Of a stretch of DNA of 6,093 nucleotides, positions 1-6,093 are shown piece after piece. Every line of letters begins with the position of its first letter. Position 1 is the stretch's first letter. The stretch lies in the NCBI GenBank assembly GCA_013695405.1, contig JACDAO010000046.1, forward strand, positions 1-6,093, in the 5' to 3' direction. A program made the position numbers and the translations under genes. Origin of the DNA: Acidobacteriota bacterium (GTDB taxonomy: Bacteria; Acidobacteriota; Vicinamibacteria; Vicinamibacterales; Vicinamibacteraceae). The notes beneath the pieces were generated by a model that was given only the letters and a program-made list of their open reading frames with translations, was not told the DNA's origin and ran no database searches.

Positions 1-1
1 G

Positions 2-61
2 CTCAAGGTCAAGGAAGGCGTCACGACCACCGAGGAAGTGACTCGCGAGACGGTCAAGTAG
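2..61 (+). CDS. pilB: C-terminal end of a PilB/GspE-type T4P assembly ATPase (partial)
   Basis: Only the last 19 codons and a TAG stop (59-61) are in the window; the gene starts upstream. The frame reads LKVKEGVTTTEEVTRETVK. This fits the extreme C-terminus of GspE/PilB secretion ATPases, where a Gly-Val/Leu-Thr-Ser/Thr-x-x-Glu-Glu-x-x-Arg-x-Thr pattern closes the protein (the end of the C-terminal ATPase subdomain). PilB hydrolyses ATP at the cytoplasmic base of the pilus machine to add pilin subunits. The next genes are pilT and pilC on the same strand, which is the expected partner order. The call rests on a short tail plus context: GspE/PilB family membership is likely, and PilB rather than a type II secretion GspE is inferred from the neighbours. 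A heptad repeat array starts right after the stop. Confidence 0.72.
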   Translation, partial: LKVKEGVTTTEEVTRETVK

Positions 62-110
62 GAACGCCGAAGCCTGAAGCCTGACGCCCGACGCCCGAGG
101 CCCGACTCCC
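62..110 (-). repeat. Seven-unit heptanucleotide repeat array after pilB, G-rich on the - strand
   Basis: Seven consecutive 7-bp units follow the pilB stop codon without a gap. On the + strand they read GAACGCC, GAAGCCT, GAAGCCT, GACGCCC, GACGCCC, GAGGCCC and GACTCCC. On the - strand the units have the form GGGNNTC. Four CCC tracts (87-89, 94-96, 101-103, 108-110) are spaced by exactly 4 bases, so the - strand carries a GGG-N4 x4 motif that could fold into a G-quadruplex. Related heptads occur between genes in several GC-rich genomes. The second array, after pilR, has the opposite orientation. The function is unknown. Confidence 0.85.
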
Positions 111-414
111 AGAAGTGTCACGCCGCCGGCAGACCCGGCAGGCATTTCCTGCACGTTCCACACCGGTGCGTCTGCGCGCCGGATCGCGAACAGCTCGTAA
201 CCCGTCTGAACACAGCCACTTGCCCTCGTCGCGCGAGGCGCTGTCGCGGCGCGATCAAGCGGCGTCGAGGTTGCAACGGCACCGGCCGCGGCATCTCACG
301 AAGCCGCGGGGCCTGCCGATTAGCAGGTCGGAGCGTGTGCGTCGGGTAGGCGGTCTGCGGCCGGAATGTGCCGGGACCGCACACTCGCGCACCACGCGCC
401 GGAATCTCATCGCC
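111..414. other. Long pilB-pilT intergenic region without a convincing gene
   Basis: These 304 bp hold no reading frame that I believe. The pilT frame is open back to a GTG at 115, but the extension would be an arginine-, serine- and proline-rich stretch of about 100 residues that PilT proteins lack, so I treat it as non-coding. Two small inverted repeats share the same stem sequence: GCAGG/CCTGC (138-142 with 148-152, 5-base loop) and CCTGC/GCAGG (312-316 with 323-327, 6-base loop). I see no clear sigma-70 -35/-10 pair and no TGGCAC-N5-TTGC sigma-54 promoter. The gap is long for an operon, so a promoter or leader for pilT may be here. That is inference. Confidence 0.5.
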
Positions 415-1536
415 ATGGCCACATTGCCCGAACTGCTGAAGACCACCGTCGAGCTCGATGGCTCCGACCTGCACCTGACCACCAGCGCACCGCCGAGCGT
501 GCGGGTGCACGGCAAGCTGGTGCCGCTCAAGCTGCCGGCGTTGACCGCGCCCGAAACCAAGCAACTGGCCTACAGCGTCTGCACCGACGCGCAGAAGAAG
601 CGCTTCGAAGAGACCCAGGAGCTGGACTTCTCGTTCGGCATCCGCGGCGTCGGCCGCTTCCGCTGCAACATCTTCAACCAGCGTGGCGCGGTGGCCTCGG
701 TCTACCGGTTGATCCCCGAACGGGTGCGCAGCTTCCAGGAGCTGAACCTGCCGCCGATCCTCGCCAAGCTCGCCGAGCGGCCGCGCGGCCTGGTGCTGGT
801 CACCGGTCCGACCGGGAGCGGCAAGAGCACGACGCTGGCGGCGATGATCGACAAGGTCAACAACGAACGCAACGAGCACATCCTCACCATCGAGGATCCG
901 ATCGAATACATCCACCAGCACAAGGGCTGCATCGTCAATCAGCGCGAGGTGCACAGCGACACGCAGAGCTTCACGCTGGCGCTGCGCGCGGCCCTGCGTG
1001 AGGATCCGGACGTGGTCCTGATCGGTGAGATGCGCGACCTCGAGACGATCGAGTCGGCCCTGCGCATTGCCGAGACCGGCCACCTGACCTTTGCGACGCT
1101 GCACACCAATTCGGCGGCCCAGACCATCAACCGGATCATCGATGTGTTCCCGGCCCACCAGCAGTCACAGATCCGCACTCAGCTCAGTCTCGTGCTCGAG
1201 GGCATCGTGTGCCAGTCGCTGCTGCGGCGCGCCAACGGGCTCGGCCGGGTGGTGTCGCTCGAAGTGCTGATCCCGACGCCGGCGATTCGCAACCTGATTC
1301 GCGACGACAAGGTGCACCAGATCTACTCGATGATGCAGGCCGGCCAGGAGAAGCTCGGCATGCAGACGATGAACCAGTCGCTGGCCTCGCTGTACCTGTC
1401 GCGCCAGATTGCGCTGGAGACGGCAATGTCGGCCTCGTCACACAAGGAAGAACTGCAGGAAATGATTCAGCGTGGCACTGGCGTCGTGCCAGGCGCCGGG
1501 CTCAATCGCGCAGCGGCGATGCCGGTGCGTCGCTAG
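415..1536 (+). CDS. pilT: PilT, type IV pilus retraction ATPase
   Basis: This is a cytoplasmic hexameric ATPase that powers pilus retraction and twitching motility, working against the PilC platform. The product is 373 aa, close to the usual 340-370. An N-terminal PAS-like domain (about 1-100, with DGSDLHLT at 15-22) precedes the RecA-like ATPase core. The core shows Walker A GPTGSGKST (131-139), the Asp box IEDPIE (159-164), Walker B DPDVVLIGEMRD (198-209, catalytic Glu205) and the His box ETGHLTFATLHT (220-231, His223 and His230). AIRNLIRDDK (290-299) matches the AIRNLIRE motif that marks PilT and separates it from PilB. ATG 415 fits the normal PilT N-terminus; GGAA at 401-404 is a modest ribosome binding site 10 bases upstream. 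The last 20 residues or so are an Ala/Pro/Arg-rich tail of unclear value. It could be a PilU paralogue, but the AIRNLIR motif and the neighbours favour PilT. Confidence 0.95.
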   Translation: MATLPELLKTTVELDGSDLHLTTSAPPSVRVHGKLVPLKLPALTAPETKQLAYSVCTDAQKKRFEETQELDFSFGIRGVGRFRCNIFNQRGAVASVYRLIPERVRSFQELNLPPILAKLAERPRGLVLVTGPTGSGKSTTLAAMIDKVNNERNEHILTIEDPIEYIHQHKGCIVNQREVHSDTQSFTLALRAALREDPDVVLIGEMRDLETIESALRIAETGHLTFATLHTNSAAQTINRIIDVFPAHQQSQIRTQLSLVLEGIVCQSLLRRANGLGRVVSLEVLIPTPAIRNLIRDDKVHQIYSMMQAGQEKLGMQTMNQSLASLYLSRQIALETAMSASSHKEELQEMIQRGTGVVPGAGLNRAAAMPVRR

Positions 1537-1585
1537 GGCCCGACGCGGATCGGCCACGCCGGGCATCGAGTTACGGAACCGTACA

Positions 1586-1590
1586 GGGAG
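1586..1590 (+). promoter_or_regulatory. Ribosome binding site of pilC
   Basis: GGGAG (within AGGGAGAAG) ends 9 bases before ATG 1600. It is one of the two best Shine-Dalgarno matches in the window and fixes the pilC start. A short dyad, TACGG-AA-CCGTA (1572-1583), lies just upstream. Confidence 0.75.
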
Positions 1591-1599
1591 AAGACAGCA

Positions 1600-2808
1600 A
1601 TGCAGGCGTTTGCATTCACCGGACGCACCCGCGCAGGCGAGGCCATCACTGGCGAGCGCCAGGCCGAATCGATGGAAGCGATGGTCTCGGCGCTGCGCCG
1701 CGAGCAGATCCTGATTACGCGCATCGACCCGCTCAAGGCCAGGGCCACCAAGGCCGCACCGCGCGCCAGTGGCAAGGTGCCGGCCAAGAGCCTGGCCATC
1801 TTCACGCGCCAGTTCAGCGTGATGATCGATGCCGGCCTGCCGCTCGTGCAGTGTCTGGACATCCTCGGCAAGCAGGAGCCGCACAAGCGTTTCGCCGCGA
1901 CCATTCTCAAGGTCCGCGAGGAAGTCGAGAGCGGGCTGTCGCTGGCCGATGCGATGCGCAAGCATCCGCGCACCTTCGACGCGCTGTTCACCAACATGAT
2001 CCAGGCCGGCGAGGCCGGTGGCATCCTCGACACCATCCTGAAGCGGCTGGCGACCTACATCGAGAAGAACGTCAAGCTGATTGGCCAGGTCAAGTCGGCG
2101 ATGATCTACCCGGTGGCGGTCATCCTGATCGCCGCGGTCGTGGTCGGAGTGATTCTCTGGAAGGTGATTCCGACCTTCGCGCAGATGTTCGCCGGGCTGG
2201 GGGCGGAGCTGCCCTTGCCGACCCGCATCGTCATTGCCCTGAGCAACAACCTGGTGGCGTATGGGCCGTTCCTGATCATGGGGCTGGCCGGCGCCGCCTT
2301 CGCGGTGCGTCAGTTCTACCGCACCAACCAGGGCCGCCACCTGATCGATCGCTGGCTGCTGAAGACGCCGATCATCGGCATGATCCTCCGCAAGGTCGCG
2401 GTGGCGCGGTTCTGCCGAACCCTGTCGACCCTGATCAGCTCGGGCGTGCCATTGCTCGACGGGCTCGAAATCACCGCCAAGACCGCCGGCAACGCGATCA
2501 TCGAAGACGCGATCATGGAGACCCGCGCCAGCATCGAACGCGGTGAGACGGTCTCCAAACCGTTGTCGGAGACCAAGGTCTTCCCGCCGATGGTGACGCA
2601 GATGATCGGCGTCGGCGAGGCGACCGGCGCGCTCGACATGATGCTGGAGAAGATCGCTGATTTCTACGAGGACGAAGTCGATACCGCCGTCGCCGGACTG
2701 TTGACGCTGCTCGAGCCGGTGATGATCTCGTTCCTCGGCGTCATCGTCGGCGGCATCGTGATCTCGATGTACCTGCCGATCTTCGACCTGATCTCGAAGC
2801 TGACCTAG
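1600..2808 (+). CDS. pilC: PilC, type IV pilus inner-membrane platform protein (GspF family)
   Basis: PilC is the polytopic platform protein at the cytoplasmic membrane on which PilB and PilT act to insert or remove pilins. The product is 402 aa, the normal PilC/GspF length. The N-terminal segment starts with FAFTGRTRAGEAITGE, the usual opening of this family. Two related GspF domains follow. The first is about 65-190, with FTRQFSVMIDAGLPL at 69-82 and the GEAGG loop at 137-141. The second is about 268-391, with FCRTLSTLISSGVPLLDGLE at 271-290 and GVGEATGALD at 337-346. Three hydrophobic segments at about 169-189, 217-239 and 366-390 match the three transmembrane helices of the family. The start is set by a strong Shine-Dalgarno site. 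It is probably co-transcribed with pilT (63-bp spacer) and with pilS (4-bp spacer). A type II secretion GspF is the alternative, made unlikely by the adjacent pilT and pilSR. Confidence 0.95.
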   Translation: MQAFAFTGRTRAGEAITGERQAESMEAMVSALRREQILITRIDPLKARATKAAPRASGKVPAKSLAIFTRQFSVMIDAGLPLVQCLDILGKQEPHKRFAATILKVREEVESGLSLADAMRKHPRTFDALFTNMIQAGEAGGILDTILKRLATYIEKNVKLIGQVKSAMIYPVAVILIAAVVVGVILWKVIPTFAQMFAGLGAELPLPTRIVIALSNNLVAYGPFLIMGLAGAAFAVRQFYRTNQGRHLIDRWLLKTPIIGMILRKVAVARFCRTLSTLISSGVPLLDGLEITAKTAGNAIIEDAIMETRASIERGETVSKPLSETKVFPPMVTQMIGVGEATGALDMMLEKIADFYEDEVDTAVAGLLTLLEPVMISFLGVIVGGIVISMYLPIFDLISKLT

Positions 2809-2812
2809 GGCC

Positions 2813-4546
2813 ATGACCACCCTCTCGGCGACCACCACCCCGTGGCACGCCGGCACCTCGCCGGCGTCCGACCCCTGGCCGACCCGTCCGCGCGGCAGCG
2901 CGCTGCTGTGGCTGGCGGGCCTGCGGGCCCTGGTCGCGGTGGTGCTGCTGGCGCCGATGGCCGCGTTCATGGCCGGGCGCGGCGAACTGGTCCGGGCGGC
3001 GTGGCTGGCGCTGTTGCCCGCGCTGCCGCTAGTCAGCAGCGCCGCCGGCCTGCTGCTCGGCGCGCGGCTGTCATGGCGTGCGTTCGCCGCACAGGCCGTG
3101 GCCGACGGTCTCGTGGTGCTGCTGGTGGTCTGGACGACCGGCGGACTGCTCAGTCCCTACACGCCGCTGATGCTGCTGCCGGTGCTCGCCATCAGCGTAC
3201 TCGCAGGCCGGCGCGCCGGCCTGCAGATCGCCGCACTGCTTGGCGTCGGGGTGATTGCGCTGACCGCGGTCCAGTACGCGTGGCTGGCGGCACCGCCCTG
3301 GTTGACCGCGCCGCTGCAGGGCGCGCCGTTGCTGCCTCCGTCGCTGGCTGCCTACACGGTTGCGGCCAACGTCGGCGGCGCGGTGGCCCTGGCGCTGCTG
3401 GTCGGCCACCTGTCTGAGACGCTCAGTCGCACCGGTGCCGATCTCGCTCGCGCCACCACCAGCCTGGCGGACCTGACCGCGCTCAGCCAGCGCGTCATCG
3501 ACAGCATGGCTGGTGGACTGGTGGTCACCGACTCCAGCCACGCCATCGTCCTCTTCAATTGGACAGCCGAGGCCATCACCGGCCGCAGGGCCGAGGATGT
3601 GCTCGGGCTGCCACTGGCGGCGGTGCTGCCGGTGCCGTCCACGGCGCAAAGCGTTCGCGGTGCGCCCGAGCGTACCGAGTTCACCTTCACCCGGGCCAAC
3701 GGTTCGGTGATCGACCTCGGCGCGACCGTCGCGCCGTTGCTCGGCGACCACGGCCAGACCGCCGGACAACTGGTCACCTTTCAGGATCTGACGCTGATCA
3801 ACCAGCGGGAAGCCGAACGGCAGCGCCAGGAGCGGCTGGCGGCGGTCGGTGAGATGGCCGCCGGCATCGCGCACGAGATCCGCAACCCGCTGGCGTCGAT
3901 GACCGGGTCGATCCAGCTGCTCAGGCGCGAGCTCACCCTGCGCGACGACCATGCGCTGCTGCTCGACATCGTGATGCGCGAATCGCAGCGGCTGAACGCG
4001 ACCATCACGAGCTTCCTGGCCTATGCCGGGCCGCAGCGGGTGACGCGTGCTCCGGTCGATCTGGCCCGCGTGGTGCGCGAGACCGCCGCCCTGCTGCAAC
4101 AGCAACTGCCGCAGGAGTATGCCGGGATCCGCGTCGAGGTCGACGTCCCGGCCCGGCTCGAGCACGATGTCGACGAGTCGCAGGTGCGGCAGGTGCTGTG
4201 GAACCTGGTTACCAACGGGTTGAAGGCGATGCCCGGCGGCGGGGTGCTGCACTTGTCGCTCGCGACCGTCCCGCACGCGTCGGGTTCGTCGGCGGTGCGC
4301 CTCGCGGTGCGCGACGATGGGGTCGGCATCGCTTCGGCCGACGTCGATCGGATGTTCCAGCCATTCCAGAGCGGGTTCCGCAACGGCAGCGGGCTCGGGC
4401 TGGCGATCGTCCGCCGCATCGTCACCGACCACGGCGGCCAGGTCTCGGTGCAGTCAGTGGTCGGCACCGGCACCTCGGTTGTCGTGACGCTGCCGGCACC
4501 GACCGGTGTGGCCGGCTCTGCCATGTCGCTGGCGGAGACGGTATGA
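2813..4546 (+). CDS. pilS: PilS, membrane sensor histidine kinase with PAS domain
   Basis: PilS is the sensor kinase of the PilS-PilR two-component pair. In Pseudomonas and Myxococcus it adjusts pilin transcription by phosphorylating PilR. The product is 577 aa. After a Thr/Pro-rich start of about 28 residues, six hydrophobic segments (roughly 30-54, 62-84, 91-109, 113-131, 136-158, 179-199) form the membrane sensor, as in known PilS. A short linker helix leads to a PAS domain (about 223-335). HisKA follows with H-box AAGIAHEIRNPL (349-360, phospho-acceptor His354). The HATPase domain has N-box NLVTNGLKAM (464-473), G1 box DDGVGI (501-506), F box MFQPFQSGF (514-522) and G2 box GSGLGLAIV (525-533). 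All catalytic motifs are intact. ATG 2813 lies 4 bases after the pilC stop, and the only purine run (AGGG, 2807-2810) is too close to be a normal ribosome binding site, so translational coupling to pilC is likely. The neighbours support PilS over another PAS kinase. Confidence 0.9.
   Translation: MTTLSATTTPWHAGTSPASDPWPTRPRGSALLWLAGLRALVAVVLLAPMAAFMAGRGELVRAAWLALLPALPLVSSAAGLLLGARLSWRAFAAQAVADGLVVLLVVWTTGGLLSPYTPLMLLPVLAISVLAGRRAGLQIAALLGVGVIALTAVQYAWLAAPPWLTAPLQGAPLLPPSLAAYTVAANVGGAVALALLVGHLSETLSRTGADLARATTSLADLTALSQRVIDSMAGGLVVTDSSHAIVLFNWTAEAITGRRAEDVLGLPLAAVLPVPSTAQSVRGAPERTEFTFTRANGSVIDLGATVAPLLGDHGQTAGQLVTFQDLTLINQREAERQRQERLAAVGEMAAGIAHEIRNPLASMTGSIQLLRRELTLRDDHALLLDIVMRESQRLNATITSFLAYAGPQRVTRAPVDLARVVRETAALLQQQLPQEYAGIRVEVDVPARLEHDVDESQVRQVLWNLVTNGLKAMPGGGVLHLSLATVPHASGSSAVRLAVRDDGVGIASADVDRMFQPFQSGFRNGSGLGLAIVRRIVTDHGGQVSVQSVVGTGTSVVVTLPAPTGVAGSAMSLAETV
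3203..3224. repeat. Perfect 22-bp palindrome inside pilS
   Basis: Two 11-base arms (GCAGGCCGGCG and its reverse complement) meet without a spacer at 3213/3214. The site encodes the basic loop AGRRAGL between the fourth and fifth hydrophobic segments of PilS. The arms are almost all G and C, so an extruded cruciform or RNA hairpin would be stable. No function is known; it may simply reflect the GC-rich coding of Ala-Gly-Arg-Arg-Ala-Gly. Confidence 0.8.
4534..4537 (+). promoter_or_regulatory. Ribosome binding site inside the pilS end, serving the linking mini-ORF
   Basis: GGAG sits 5 bases before ATG 4543, within the last codons of pilS. It is better placed than anything in front of the pilR ATG (4587), where only a weak GAG (4582-4584) two bases away can be seen. 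It therefore points to initiation at 4543 rather than direct initiation at pilR. Confidence 0.5.
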
Positions 4547-4586
4547 CGGGCACGCTCGCATCGCGTCCTCTGCAAATACACGAGTC

Positions 4587-4590
<4 letters not shown>
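4543..4590 (+). CDS. 15-codon mini-ORF linking pilS and pilR (possible coupling peptide)
   Basis: The frame reads MTGTLASRPLQIHES and ends at TGA 4588-4590. I do not recognise the peptide and expect no function from its sequence. Its position is striking. Its ATG overlaps the pilS stop as ATGA (4543-4546), its stop overlaps the pilR start as ATGA (4587-4590), and it has a GGAG site 5 bases upstream. This arrangement would let ribosomes finishing pilS restart, read 15 codons and restart again on pilR. It contains the low-GC stretch CTGCAAATACAC (4570-4581), including an ATA codon that should be rare in this genome. Whether it is translated is inference; it could be a chance open frame. Confidence 0.4.
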
Positions 4591-6026
<1,436 letters not shown>

Positions 6027-6027
6027 C

Positions 6028-6082
6028 GGGACTCGGGACTCGGGACTCGGGAGCGAGCATCGAGAATCGGGCAGCGGGCGGG
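6028..6082 (+). repeat. Heptanucleotide repeat array after pilR, G-rich on the + strand
   Basis: The array starts one base after the pilR stop (6024-6026). Three perfect GGGACTC units (6028-6048) are followed by a 6-base remnant GGGAGC and by degenerate heptads GAGCATC, GAGAATC, GGGCAGC and GGGCGGG. GGG tracts at 6028, 6035, 6042 and 6049 are spaced by exactly 4 bases, a canonical G-quadruplex motif that would also be present in the pilR transcript. No stem plus T-tract terminator is visible in the 67 bases after pilR. The array has the same family of units as 62-110 but the opposite orientation. Confidence 0.85.
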
Positions 6083-6093
6083 CAGTGTGAAGC

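Noticed and set aside
62..110. CRISPR array or tRNA/attachment site
   Set aside because: The repeats are contiguous 7-mers without spacers. There is no integrase, tRNA or target duplication nearby.
115..414. 100-residue N-terminal extension of PilT from GTG 115
   Set aside because: The extension is Arg/Ser/Pro-rich with no recognisable domain. PilT proteins normally begin as the ATG 415 product does, and an open frame of this length is common at this GC content.
1209..2546. 445-codon + strand frame overlapping pilT and pilC
   Set aside because: It overlaps two certain genes in another frame and reads as Arg/Ala/Gly/Asp-rich low-complexity sequence, so it is an out-of-frame shadow.
2842..2860. 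Possible sigma-54 promoter (TGGCAC at 2842) near the pilS start
   Set aside because: The -24-like TGGCAC is followed at the right distance by CACC, not TTGC, and it lies inside the pilS coding sequence.
1438..2970. 510-codon open frame on the - strand across pilC
   Set aside because: It is a shadow of pilC caused by strong GC bias at third codon positions. The translation is rich in His, Arg, Asp and Gln without a recognisable fold, and the + strand gene is certain.
3071..4432. 453-codon open frame on the - strand across pilS
   Set aside because: It has the same shadow pattern. pilS on the + strand carries complete kinase motifs, and the antisense product looks like low-complexity Arg/Gln/His sequence.
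4506..4586. Upstream GTG start for pilR inside pilS
   Set aside because: The added 27 residues (starting MWPALPCRWRRR) are the out-of-frame reading of the pilS end and are not like a receiver-domain N-terminus.
6027..6093. Rho-independent terminator after pilR
   Set aside because: There is no stable stem followed by a T-tract. The region is a G-rich heptad array.

Overview
The window is a high-GC bacterial segment carrying four complete genes and one gene end, all on the + strand. Together they form a type IV pilus (T4P) motor-and-control cluster in the order 'pilB - pilT - pilC - pilS - pilR. The first 61 bases are the C-terminal end of a PilB/GspE-type assembly ATPase. Then come the retraction ATPase PilT, the inner-membrane platform protein PilC, the membrane sensor kinase PilS and its sigma-54-dependent response regulator PilR. 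The order pilB-pilT-pilC-pilS-pilR is familiar from Myxococcus-type clusters and from Acidobacteriota. It differs from the pilBCD arrangement of gammaproteobacteria. Together with the GC-rich codon use and the intergenic heptanucleotide repeats, this makes an acidobacterial (possibly Vicinamibacteria-like) or myxobacterial-type source my best guess. That is inference; the sequence holds no rRNA or other marker to fix it.

Layout: the pilB end (2-61) is followed directly by a 49-bp array of 7-bp repeats (62-110) and then about 300 bp with no convincing gene (111-414). pilT is 415-1536, followed by a 63-bp spacer with a clear ribosome binding site. pilC is 1600-2808, followed by a 4-bp spacer. 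pilS is 2813-4546. A 15-codon mini-ORF (4543-4590) links the pilS stop to the pilR start through two ATGA overlaps. pilR is 4587-6026. A second heptad array in the opposite orientation begins within a base or two of the pilR stop and runs almost to the end of the window.

How the genes work together: PilB and PilT power pilus extension and retraction by acting on the PilC platform in the inner membrane. PilS senses a membrane signal (in well-studied systems, the level of unassembled pilin) and phosphorylates PilR. PilR then drives sigma-54 transcription of the major pilin gene, which is not in this window but often lies just downstream of pilR in this gene order. I see no mobile element, CRISPR, tRNA or rRNA, and no evidence of a wholly new system. 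The points worth following up are the mini-ORF relay between pilS and pilR, the oppositely oriented G-quadruplex-capable heptad arrays that abut stop codons, a perfect 22-bp palindrome inside pilS, and the unusually long pilB-pilT gap.
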